Assembly: GCA_015039365.1 (NCBI GenBank)
Contig: WION01000122.1
Location: forward strand, 1-64,000
Direction of reading: 5' to 3'
DNA length: 64,000 bases
Source of the DNA: Amanita rubescens
Taxonomy: Eukaryota; Basidiomycota; Agaricomycetes; Agaricales; Amanitaceae
Shown here: positions 34,297 through 45,194 of the stretch, one piece after another
Layout of the letters: each line of letters opens with the position of its first letter
Numbering within the stretch: position 1 is the stretch's first letter
Position numbers and translations under genes: made by a program
The notes under the pieces: generated by a model
Told to the model about the DNA's origin: nothing
Database searches by the model: none
Seen by the model: only the letters and a program-made list of their open reading frames with translations

Positions 34297-37200
34297 TTTG
34301 CACGCTCTCGATAGCATGTCCTTATTAAGGTTCCTTCCTTAAAAGAAGAATCAATAAGAATCGTATCTTTGGGTGCTGGGTGCTTACCTCAAAGCTGTGC
34401 CGTTTAATGACGCTCATGCTCAAACATATACACCTTTTAGCCACTCAGAGACGTGGGGTCTCAACAGCTTCTGCCACAGCATCAACAGCAAACTGAGGGT
34501 ACGGTGCCTCTCTGAATTGTGATACGGAGGTACGCGCCGGTAGTCAAGATTTTGGCTGAGTTCGACTCAAAATTACATGGAGGACGACTGGAAAGTCAAT
34601 GAACACGTTCAGCGTGAAAGATGTGGATTGAGAAGCGTACTCTAGGGTCTAGGACGATGAGCGAGGAGCAGTGCGTTGTTGATATTGTTGCAGGTGCGGC
34701 TTCTGGAGAAAGATCAAATGCTATCGTCCAAGTTTCGGCCATGGTGCATAATCAGTTACCTTCGACAGTTGTCACTGATCGAGTGGATGGCATGAAACCT
34801 TGTTTTGAAACGGGCTGGGCGGAGGTGGCAGAATAACATAATATCTGGAGTGGTGGCCTATTCACACCCTTTTTTTGCAGCAGCGAGAACAATGAACCCT
34901 CGTTTCTCAACATTTGTCTAAACGGAGACACTCGGTCAGAAAGTAGACGAGACGAAAGAAAAAACACCGGGACTCACTCCTTCCAAGATGCGCTCCGCGA
35001 TTACTCACGCAAGGTCTCGTTCCTTCCCGCGTCGTCCTGTCAGCAGTATTGAATTTTCATGCACCTCTGCAGTCATCAGCCGTGGATCACGAAGAGACGA
35101 GGCAAACTTACTGTACCGGACACCAATGGTGATGCATTCACCCAACTTCCTCTCCTCCCTGCGCACGCGCTCAACTCCTTTGTGGCGGCAGTCTTCGTGA
35201 ATCATGGTCTTCCAGTTGTGTTCATGCCTTGGCCCAATGGTTGGTCAACGCTGTGTGAGATCTGGTGCTCAATCAGTAACGACGACCAGTGTAAAGAAAG
35301 AGACCTCACCGTGTTCCTTGCTAGCCGCCGCCACGTTTTTGTCATTCTTCCGACCGTGATATCGATGTGACCAGTCCGCCGCCAAGACTCGTCGAGACCA
35401 TGGTGTAGCCTCAGCTGATCGGTCGCCAAATGATAAGACCTACCGTCAGCGATCACCATCCCATGTCGTTGGCGTTGGTCTCAAACTTGACCACGTCGTT
35501 GGACTCTGGAGAAGATTATTTCAGTGCGTCAACACCAGGCGTGAGTTCCAGAAATAGAATTGCGCCGCTTGAATCGCGTCACGGTCACGACGTGCATCTT
35601 CCGGTTCCTCGGAAAGTGGGCCTAGGTGCACATTGAACAGGAAGGACATGCGGTACCAGACTGATACGTACGTCCAATCTCCCTATAGTTGATGATGTTG
35701 CTAAAACATCTACAACTAGCCGTTCTCTACGGAGACACAACAAATGAAAGTTTGGCTATTTCAGAACGCAACTTCTGCTCGTGGCACGTGTGACGAAACT
35801 TGGCCAGAATTGCTTCAACCATTTGCTCTAGCTATTGACGATCCGAACCTACAAACACCGAAGAAATGGTGTGGATCTTTTTCTACTATGTAGGCTTAAG
35901 CATCTGATTTCGATTTAAACACTAAGCCCCGTTCAGAATTCTCGTCGACCTTATTGGGCGACCTGAACGTGGAAGCGGATTTCCTGTCAGAATGTATTGA
36001 TTTATCTCCGACGTATTGGGAGTGTTGCTGCTTACACAACATTCATAGCCGCCTGGCATCCAACTGGAAATCCGCCACTTAATCCGATCATAATACTACA
36101 TACAAGCGAAGTTTGCACCTGGGATGTCGATTCTCCGGTCAGCGCGTTACCGGTCTCATCAACGGGCATGGTCTCCCCATCGTTCTCAGCCCAAGTATGC
36201 CTCTAGGTATACATGCACTTCGAAGGAGCGGGTAGCAACTTAGAACCGTCCAACCATTCGTCGTCAATCGTGTTAAATATCCTAGCTTCGCGTCTAAAGC
36301 ACCTCTTGCTACCCCGTATTTGCTGTCTGTCCTCGAGTGGAAACCGAATCTTGATAAAAGACGGTCAAATCGTCTTCCTCAGCGTTCCGCCTTAGTAGTA
36401 GTGTCCTCGGCGGTTTGATGACGTGGATCGACAAATATTACAAATCCGCATATGTACGAACATCGCTACATCCTTACTATCATTGATAGACCTGACTAAT
36501 GACAGGTTTATTCGCCGTATCCATCCACCGAGCACTCTTCATCGCCCCGTGCTCCCACACCTTCCACTTCAAATACACCAGACCGCCTATATCGAAGCCC
36601 GCCACTCTGCTTTTTCTCGCACCTACTTTGGCCATGTTTGGCAGCACGCAATCTTGCACATGAAGCTCGACTGGGCAGAACAGTACCCATACCTTGACTT
36701 CAACGCCGGGTGGATCCGGTGCTGTACGCGCAGTCTTGCGGAATCTCTATACCATCACCACGATACCCCCAGGCTGAGATGTTACCGCCATGTGATACCA
36801 CTGTAGGCGGCAACCGCTGAAACCTACCGCTACGGTCGACATCGATAGTTGACGCGTCAGGAGTCGTCACAAAAAGAATCCGCCGCGGAACAACTGTAAC
36901 GCATACCATCCTTCGTACTGGATTTCGGGCTCGAAGAAAGACACTGGCGGGCGCCGGGAAGCTGGCAGAAGCAACATGGCTTCGTGTTGTGTCGCTCGTG
37001 AGATCCATTGTTGTAGCAATTGATCCTACAACTACACGAAGTCAAACATTATATCCGACGGTAACTTATTCTTTTAGCCGTGAAAAGGTTTGTTTATCTG
37101 GATGACGATATCTGTTGGTTCTGATTACACGGGTATCATGTGCTCACTTTTTTGAGGAATGAATTTGACTGCATACTTCGATAAAGATGTCGACGACCAT

Positions 37201-37937
37201 GGTTGTGTAGTGCTTGAATGTAGAGGAAACACTGTAAGGTGCGCCAGTGACCAATATCTCCAATCCTTGCCTAAGAACAAGTTGTCGCAACCGCGCGCCT
37301 CTCCTATCAATTGGGACGACAACCTTGTCAGCTACCAGTCGCATCTCAACGCAAATGCCAAAGAACATCGTCAATGTGTGTGAGCTCCAAGCGAGTCCCT
37401 GACGTCCACACGCTCCCAGATCAGTTCACGCTTACGAGGAAAAAAGCGCGCATACCCACATCACCGAAACAACGCAAACGCCTTTCCATGGCACCCCACT
37501 ACTCAGGATCACAAGGATCGTGTACGACTTGCGAAGGGCATATACCCATCGATAGATGGTTGCTTGATGCCAGTGATGTTGGTAGCGATGCGTACTGCCG
37601 ATAGGGTTGTTAGCTGAGCACCACATGCTCCCAAACCAAACCTGCCAGTGGCAAATTGAAGGCCTTGTTTCAGCGCCATATGGTGCACGGGGTGGACTGG
37701 GATACCGATTCAACTTGCGGGTTCCATGGACGATGCCACTGCCTATAAAATGGCCGCGTCCCCCCCCGTCAAACCCCAGCTAGTCTCCATACTGCGTTCT
37801 CAGAGCCGGTCTCTATACAGAACTGCACTATATCCGCTTCGATAAACTTCAGAACTTCCACTTTCTATCAGTGTCCACTCAGTAGTAAGTGACTACTAGG
37901 CCCGCTATCAACACGTTTCTCATGTTCATCTGTGAAG
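34297..37937. other. Long gene-poor, repeat-bearing stretch
   Basis: The first part continues the duplicated seven-TM flank; about 34657-34750 (ggagaaagatcaaatgctat) recurs at 43800-43870. 35557-36105 shares blocks with 39059-39240. Frames of 60-127 codons occur on both strands, but I recognise none and found no splice chain. Decayed genes may be hidden here. Confidence 0.45.
35557..36105 (+). repeat. Dispersed repeat, long copy
   Basis: Begins atagaattgcgccgcttgaa and ends in ctggaaatccgccacttaat. The copy at 39059-39240 has the same ends and the shared block gtattgatttatctccgacg but lacks about 330 internal bases. Confidence 0.75.
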
Positions 37938-38593
37938 ATGTTATTCTTGTACTCACTACTGTTTTTCGTACTTGGAACCTCGGTTGTGGCACTTCCTACG
38001 GTTTCTCCACCGACGATCCATCTTTCCCGGAGAGCCGCCGACGAAATTGACGGCTATTGGCATCACGGTGTCAGTGATCACTTCTCTTTTAATCTCAACC
38101 CATGTTAATCTTCAGCAGAGCGCCTCTAAGACAAAACGCGTCATATATATCAAAGACGATGAAATTGTGGAGGCCAGTCCGAAATTCAGCAATAAACCAA
38201 ATATGGATCTTTACCACGCCTACCATTGGGTACGGGCAACGAAGACATCTGTCAAAGTGAGTGGTTCACCGCAATTTTAAGTCTACCATTTGACATCTGG
38301 CGGGCCTTTTGTAGGGATGGAAGGTTCCTGCAGAAATGTTGAAAAAGATTCCCGACATGGTGGAGCCGAGTCAGGCTAAAGAGCGATTATTAATCGAGGA
38401 TGGTAAAAAAAAGGAAAAAGGAGAAGGAAAAGCGAAAGGGAAGGGGAAGGGGGAACCTGAAACACTTTACTACCCAACGGTGGTTTTGAAGGATGGCAAA
38501 TTTAATTTTCAACATCCGACTCACTGGTTGAAAATGAACCCAAATGCCATTGATTTGGATAAAGATTTCAACCCACATGCAGAAATGAGGTGA
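37938..38593 (+). CDS. Small secreted lysine-rich protein
   Basis: Three exons in phase (37938-38069, 38116-38256, 38315-38593) give 183 residues. The start MLFLYSLLFFVLGTSVVA is a clear signal peptide. A possible dibasic processing site (HLSRRA) follows. A Lys/Gly/Glu run (KKKEKGEGKAKGKGKGE) lies around residue 120, and the end is rich in Trp/Phe/His (KFNFQHPTHWLKM). There are few cysteines, so disulphides are not its structural basis. I do not recognise a family. The two introns have usable GT-AG sites (GTCAGT, GTGAGT), and removing them gives one uninterrupted frame, which supports a real gene. Isolated, with gene-poor DNA on both sides. Confidence 0.6.
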
Positions 38594-39058
38594 TGCAGCA
38601 AACCATCCATGTGCGGGCATCTGTGCTGTATCTGGTGACTCTCGACATTAGACCCTGGTTAGAAAGTCTGTCACGCACCAAAGTACATGTTTTCTTTCCT
38701 AGATCTCTTACATTGTAAAATATTACAAAAATTGTATGTGTAGTGTGATTATCTATCCCTCTATCTATCCCCGTGCAAATTTTTTTCGTTCTCTTATCAC
38801 GCTCTCCTTATTAGCTAAAGGTTCCTGTTTCCCAAATCGTAGCCTCTTCTACTCCGGACCCGCATTTCCGAGAGTTATCAACCGATAGTGTACGTTTGTG
38901 GATGCGTTATCACACGATCGTGAAGAGCGTGAGACAGTGGCTGTGTCGCTGCGGAGTCTATCCGGCAAGCCTCCGACGACGGATCACGCAAGTTCTATTC
39001 CACTCCTAGCAATCCGACGCCAGCCGTCCATCGCCCTCTCTCTCCGGTGTATTGCTAT

Positions 39059-39240
39059 TGATAGAATTGCGCCGCTTGAATCGCGTCACGGTCACAACGT
39101 GCGCACATTGAACAGAAAGGACATGCGGTACGTATGTATTGATTTATCTCCGACGTATTGGGAGTGTTGCTGCTTACACAACATTCATAGCCGCTTGGCA
39201 TCCAACTGGAATCCACCACTTAATCCAACCATACTACATA
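39059..39240 (+). repeat. Dispersed repeat, short copy
   Basis: Deletion derivative of 35557-36105. Both copies place ggacatgcggtac close to the repeat; here it joins directly to the tgtattgatttatctccgac block. Confidence 0.75.
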
Positions 39241-40516
39241 CCTAGGATGCAGGAGGGACGGAGCGTGCGAAGACGAGTCGAGACTTTATCTGCTCTTCGT
39301 GAGTTTCGCACACGTGTTCTCACTGCCCCTCATCTCACGGTTGCCAAATCTTAATGGATTACTAGCATGGGATTGTTATTCATTGTGAGATGAAGATTAC
39401 GAGATGCCACGTACTAGAATCCCCAACGATGCATGCGGTGGAGGCGATGTGCCGTCCGCCTCTTTCGTCGACGTTCGATTAGATCCGTTGTCTGGCTGTT
39501 CGCCCCGGTGGTTGTTACTTTAGTTGTCAACGGCGCCCGGGCCGCTGTCTGCATCTGTTGTTGCGCAATGCCAGCTTCCTCCGTCAGCCCATCACGCGCC
39601 GACGCCCGAGCTCCTACTGCTGAATTCGCTGCAAGATCCTTCAAGTATTTCCGACATAAATTTCCCTGTTTCCCATTTCATAACCACAGATGATGGTGAC
39701 TTCTCCGCCAATCCAACGTACGGGGTGTCGGGCATCTGACGTGTAGCATAACCGGCAGTTGTACGTGTTGGCGTCTAGTGCTTCTCGCTTGTCATAGTCA
39801 CTATCAACCTCGAACGGACATGATTTCAGCCCGGTCATAGTTGGAATCCGTTCAACTGTTTTTCCGTCATTGAACCTGCATCATTTCCTCTGTTACGCGT
39901 AAGCTCATTCTCTCCTTGCCGTCCTTTTCTCTGAACGTCAACAATCACATAGGATGTACCCACTTGCATAAGGACATGCTCTTCTTTTCAATGTTCATGC
40001 CACGTCATCACTGTCTACATGAGTCGCCAACCGTTCATGATGTGGACCAAAAGGCCTCCCTTCTGGCGTGGTGCCCTCACACGTCCCATGGTCTCGGCTC
40101 TCCCTCCTCAATGCTCTGGCTTCTTTCTTGGGCCCCAACCGCACCCAATGCGTCCTCCATGACCCTGATCCTGGACGTTTTGGGAACTAGGGGCGTTTTG
40201 GTGTTCGTTTCTCCAAATGACAGGAGGAGAGGATGACCACCTACCCAGCTTCAGTCCGCAGGGACGAGGAACTGCAATGCAGCATGCAGCATCTCCGCCC
40301 CTTCACTCACTTTCGACCCATCACATACATTCACCTCGCTTCAAAGTCCATCGCCTCTTGACCAGTCTTCACAGTCGTTTCTTACTGGATCCAACTACCA
40401 GCATAGTTCTCCCCTTTACAATTTCCATCCACACGACAAAGAAGATGATACCCAAGGCCTCAAGGACTCGGACACCCCGTTACGGTTGTGGCAACGGCAA
40501 TGAGCACAGGCTGTCG
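39241..40516. other. Intergenic region
   Basis: No gene supported. Open frames up to 107 codons exist without recognisable motifs. Confidence 0.4.
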
Positions 40517-40810
40517 ATGAAAAGTCCGTTTCGGATATGATTTCGTCACTGCCCACCTCAGTTAGACTCGGAGTGGATCTCACATGGAAGAGAGGAAGGC
40601 CTCGAGGCTGGAGAACATGCGGGAGGGATTGAAGAAGGCCTCGAGGCTTAGGGAAGACCCTCGAAGCATCCGTTCCTCTTCTTTCTTCCTCGGGCGTACA
40701 CGTTTCCTTGGGGCATGTCGAGAAAGTAGTGCCCTCCGGAGTCTTATCTGGCATCTGACTGCGCCCGAGCCAGCCTAAGGTTCGTGTGCTCAACGCAAAC
40801 ACGACCAACT
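40517..40810 (-). pseudogene. Fourth remnant: dehydrogenase 5-prime end
   Basis: Minus-strand match to the start region of the dehydrogenase gene and its upstream flank: agtccgtttcggatatgatt, ttagactcggagtggatctc, the start codon context ggagaacatgcggg, and further out ctgactgcgcccgagccagc (as at 13072-13092). A duplicated ggcctcgaggct block lies inside. No factor sequence precedes it. Seven-TM member e follows, again matching the cassette order. Confidence 0.7.
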
Positions 40811-41302
40811 ACTGTGTTTGTAAATGACGCCGAGTCAACCATCATATATCGTGCAATTTTAGTGCCAAGTGCGTCACCTTCCCGGTTTTATGGATACTCG
40901 TGGATTAATACAACAATACGAAGAGGGCAAGAGCTGGTCATGAAACCTTTTCAGTACAAATTGATAACGGGGTTTCATCATGTTACGAAGGATATGAACT
41001 TCCAGACACCCGAGGTACATTTAGCCTCGGTCTGCGCTTAAACTCCTTTTGTAACACCGCTATGACATCTAGTAGATATGGTTTATCATAGCCTATAGTA
41101 AGCCCATCAGGCGGTGTTATGGTGGGACCATCAAAATTTCGTACACATGTGTATCTACTAATAGATAGACATAGAGCAACACATACATATTCGGGTACAG
41201 AAACAACTTAGGGGCACTAGCATAAGATATAGGAGAATAAAAAAGACGTCTACCGCACTACGTAAGTGACACTTTCTTGGAGAACTTTCAGAGCCTCGCT
41301 CA

Positions 41303-42475
41303 TTAGGAAAAGTCGAGTGTTTCCGATTTCTGGAGGTGCGGTGGGAATAGCTCGTTCATGGTAGAGTTACCAACGGATGTACGGATTTCCAATCCTTCTA
41401 GTTCTGTACTAGCCCTGTTTTGCGCCACTCGTATCAATATAAGATTGTAAGCGATTAGTGAAGTTGGAAAACTCTGTGCGCATGGGTTAGATATAGTCTG
41501 GCAAGAAATACTAATAACATACAATAGCATTCGCTATCAAGAACGCAGTATCTGGACTGAGAAGCAACGCGCAAAATGCACCGATACTTGCGAGGGTGTA
41601 TAATAAACCAGATTCAGCGATAACACGAATCGATAAACGTGAAAGGCTTCGAGGAAAGCTTTTTGTCCAGATTTTCAATATAATAGCAGCTTAGATTTTA
41701 CTTGAAATTAGTATGATGAAATCGAATGTGATCTCTTCACGTACATGTTGCATATATGTTTACGGCAATAGTACTGGCGTAATTTGACTCTAGTATACCA
41801 AGGAATTGATCAGCAAAGCTCTCCGATTCTCCTGCCCCCGATGTCGTGGTGGTCCAATATGTCAGCAAAATGAGACATGAGATGTTGTATAGCAATAAGA
41901 GGAGAGGAAGGATGACGATGCGCCACGATCTATCGTAGACCGCCCAGCAACGGAAGATCTGATATGATGTCATGAATATCAGGTTGCTGGCTTTGTTTAT
42001 TCACAAACCAAAACGCTGTCAGTGATAATTGGTGCCAACATTTCTATAAAATACTGAAGAGAATTCAACTTGACAATGATTAAATTCTCGAATCACATAC
42101 GGCTATATCAGAGTCAATCGTATACGACTTGCTACCGGGGCGGTCTCCAAAGACGAGTAACGTGGTTTGCAGAGTAATGCCAAGGTCTGTAACGGAGAAA
42201 GCAAAAAGGATGATGGCAATGATTAGCAGGGGCCAATGAATCCTTTTGCGCGTGGTCCTGCCATCGTCTGAAAAGATGAGCCACCGTAGGCACACGAGGA
42301 ACGAGGCGAAATATGCGCCCGTTACAAGTGCCTGCGTAGTTATTGCGATGAGATATACTTCGACGGGTGATAGCATTTCGAGTACAGTATTAACATCAGA
42401 CTCGACCGACCGTATTTGTACTGAGCTGTTGGACTTCGATCCTGATATATCTTCCGAGGCATGTGCGCCACTCAT
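41303..42475 (-). pseudogene. Seven-TM membrane protein, member e, with nonsense codon
   Basis: Well preserved: MSGAHASEDISG start, LRWLIFSDDGRTTRKRIHW, IFRCWAVYDRSWRIVILP, IRVIAESGLLYTLASIGAF and YNLILIRVAQNR are all present with the usual introns. In the fifth exon, where the other members read GAA-GCT-GC(T/C), this copy has TAA (plus-strand tta at 41691-41693), ending the protein before the last two helices. Everything downstream is still in frame, so inactivation is probably recent, unless an alternative splice skips the codon. Confidence 0.66.
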
Positions 42476-42754
42476 AATTTGAAATGATTAACTGATGACA
42501 GATGATCAATTAATATCGGCATGAGACATACGATATCGTTGATAGATTGGGCCAAGGCTATGCTTATCTAGAAATTCTACCTGAGGTTTTGGACTCCGGT
42601 TCGAATTTAGCTCCCTTCAGGGTGATTGGCACGTATCGCGCCTCGACAAAACCTTGAACACATGCTTCGCTGCAATAAGCAAGCTGATAATTCATCGAAT
42701 GCCGTGCGGCCACCGCGTTCCGCTTATTATAATTGGCTTTACTTGGGGATGGGA

Positions 42755-42760
42755 TATAAA
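42755..42760 (+). promoter_or_regulatory. TATA box of the cysteine-rich peptide gene
   Basis: TATAAA within gggatataaaacac, 127 bases before the ATG at 42887. A possible 5-prime UTR intron begins gtgagtag near 42815. Placement fits a fungal core promoter; inferred only. Confidence 0.35.
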
Positions 42761-42886
42761 ACACTTACTTTTGGCGTCCTAAAGCTCTTTAAGTTCTCTA
42801 GCCATCTCTAAACGGGTGAGTAGTATCTCCTCCGATTTGATCAAAACTTGAGTCGTCCGCAGCTCCACCTACCTTGTCCCAGCGAT

Positions 42887-43072
42887 ATGAGATTCTCAGC
42901 AACCATCTTGGTCACCATCCTCTACGCATTGGCCACCTACTCTCTTCCCTACTCACCTCAATCGGAGAAAAGAAGGGCAACCTGCAGACCCAGACCTGCC
43001 ACCTTTTGCCCTCCACCCTGTGCCATATCTGATGCCATATCTGACTGCATGGTGGCATGCAAATGCCCATAA
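42887..43072 (+). CDS. Small secreted cysteine-rich peptide
   Basis: 61-residue protein without introns. Residues 1-19 are a signal peptide (MRFSATILVTILYALATYS). A Kex2-like site (EKRR) ends near residue 29. The remaining 32 residues hold six cysteines, in the pattern C-x7-C-x3-C-x8-C-x3-C-x-C. An upstream ATG at 42848 in the same frame would spoil the signal peptide, so the start at 42887 is preferred. Such architecture is typical of fungal small secreted proteins and processed peptides, but I know no relative. Three disulphides are an inference. Confidence 0.55.
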   Translation: MRFSATILVTILYALATYSLPYSPQSEKRRATCRPRPATFCPPPCAISDAISDCMVACKCP

Positions 43073-43224
43073 GTCAGTGGATGTGCAATTAGCTGATTCT
43101 CTCTCTTACATTCATGCAGATACCATACGAAATCTGTTCAAATTGACTTGGTAGTAGCATTGGTATGATTCGTTTTTAATTTCACTCAGGATGGTCGATG
43201 TATCATCCATCTTGTAGGCTGCTT

Positions 43225-43440
43225 CACATGCGTAAGATCTGATGTGTCAGTACCTTCTCATAAGGAGACGCGTGAGTGAGATATGGTCCCCACGGCATTG
43301 ATGACCTACAATTGCAGACGCTACTTGAAATGAAATCTGGCCGGAAAACGTCGCACAGAAGGTGGCGATACTCGTTTAGCTTAATGAAAATGATCAAAAC
43401 TGTGAATCCACCTACAAGGAAAACAACGGTGTACGATACA
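43225..43440 (-). pseudogene. Possible seven-TM family fragment
   Basis: Weak resemblance to the stretch that joins the fifth and sixth exons of the seven-TM genes: gatggtccccacggcattga-type flank, a gcgatactcgt block and a hydrophobic run. Only about 200 bases align and no signature motif survives, so this is a guess supported by its position just beyond member e. Confidence 0.28.
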
Positions 43441-45194
43441 CCTGACATCTTAAAGCGAGTAACATAGATTGGATCGGAGAAAGGCCGAAATACGCCGGCG
43501 AATCATGTCCGTTGCTCAGCCATTGATGCCTACCCCCACAGCCTCGCAGGCATGGGATCAGAAAAATTGTATGGGGTCACTAATCGCGCTTAGCTTCAGT
43601 TCCACCCATTTCGAGGCTTGAGCGAGTTGAGCGAGGCCCCGAGTATTATTTATTTATTTAATAAATATTTTGTTAAACAACGACAAACACTGGAACAGTC
43701 GTCTATTTCCCATCCGTGCGCTTTCGGACTTCTAGATGACGGCGACGGTATATCATCTCCCTTTTGCTATGGATTCTTTGTGCTGCTACTCCGAAGTAGG
43801 ATGATGAACGAAGAGTAGGTGCAGGCACAGCTTCTGGAGAAAGATCGTTCATCTCAGTTTCAACCGTGATGGATGTCCGAATGTATTGACAGATTTTGGC
43901 TGGGTTACTAGGTGCGTCATGCTCCTATTGGACTTGCTTGTCTGCATTAATACTCATAACAATTTCCAGATTTTACGAAAACCTTTCTTGATGTCAAGAA
44001 AGATTTGCGCAGCGCAAAGTACGTTCTTGCAAGCGGAAGATGCGTCGAGGGTGCTTGCCGCCTACTTGCAAAATCCCAGCAATCATGGTCATATCGTTTC
44101 GTCGGCTCCATGGCGCAGACGATTACTAGGCTTGCTCGTGTTTTTGAGCTCCTGGATGATGGCATATCCCAAGTGAGTCTTCAACAGTCCTTGCCTGGTT
44201 CCACGGATGCTTGTGACACGTCATACCAGTCGGGACGGGTAGTTACAACCATCACCATCAGCGATGATCACCAGTATGATGGGGCGCGAACCGGGTGAAA
44301 GTACGGGTAAGTGACTCCTACGCTCCCACCAGGAGGTACGATTGACATCTACATAAAGTCAACCGTCCGTGAAGCTGCCGCCAAGTTTCTTGGGTTGATG
44401 GCCCTGATCATATTCGGCACTGGAGTTGTCTGTCAAATTACGCTTTCCCGGACATGAACATTCCTCCGAGTGCCAAAGGTGTACGCTTTCAGGATGTGAG
44501 GCTTATGAGGGACGTCAACTCTTAACAGGAACATGCCGTCAGTCTGTTCTCGTTATGCATCGAAATTTATCCTAATTATCATCTTTGCTTTTCAGGTGCA
44601 GCATTGTTTGGTGTAGCTTAGGCATTACCGGAGGGAACGTAGATTTCCATGGTAAAAGTACCTTGTTATTTTTCGTCATCATCCCCGTGCTGCCAACGAT
44701 CTATACCGTTCAAAACTCCATCTACTCAGCCTCGCTGGTTTTGCAATGACATGCATTTGATATTGATATTCCAAGCCCGAATACGACAGGCTCGGTCTGT
44801 ACCGAAACGGACTCTTGTAACGCTATTGAGCTGATGCCACATGCGTGGAACAGATATCAAATCATATACCACGAGGACCTCCGCCGTAACCGGGTAATGT
44901 CGGACAAGCCGCATACCACGTGGCAAAGCGGCGGTCTATACCCTCCGAGTCCTGTACTTAGTCTTGACTTTCGACATCAGGAAGTCAGGGACATCAGAGC
45001 TCTTAATGCTTAACACCAAGCCGTGCTATGCAGTATTAAGCCTGGTGCGATTTATGTATACACCAGGCGGCGTTACGCCGGGGACCGTCAAAGTCGGGGT
45101 ACCTTCTCAGTCCGTTGTTAACGTTCAAGTGTTTGACCTTCAAGGTCCCCACTTTGGCTTTCATTTTAGACCGGGAAATTATCGATTATCGATA
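43441..45194. other. Intergenic region
   Basis: No gene supported. About 43800-43870 repeats part of the seven-TM upstream flank (see 34657-34750). A frame at 44964 runs into the protease gene, but its first 77 codons look non-coding. Confidence 0.45.

Noticed and set aside
36423..37713. Possible genes on either strand (for example 36423-36806 plus, 36700-37008 minus, 37144-37374 minus)
   Set aside because: Frames overlap on opposite strands, no domain motif is recognisable and I could not build a splice chain; left as unassigned.
40784..41041. Plus-strand frame starting near VFVNDAESTIIY, recalling the opening of a mushroom membrane-anchored protein family
   Set aside because: The rest of the sequence does not continue the pattern, and the upstream part is dehydrogenase flank relic.
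44964..45194. N-terminal extension of the aspartic-protease-like protein
   Set aside because: It would place the clear signal peptide in the interior; the frame is merely open upstream.
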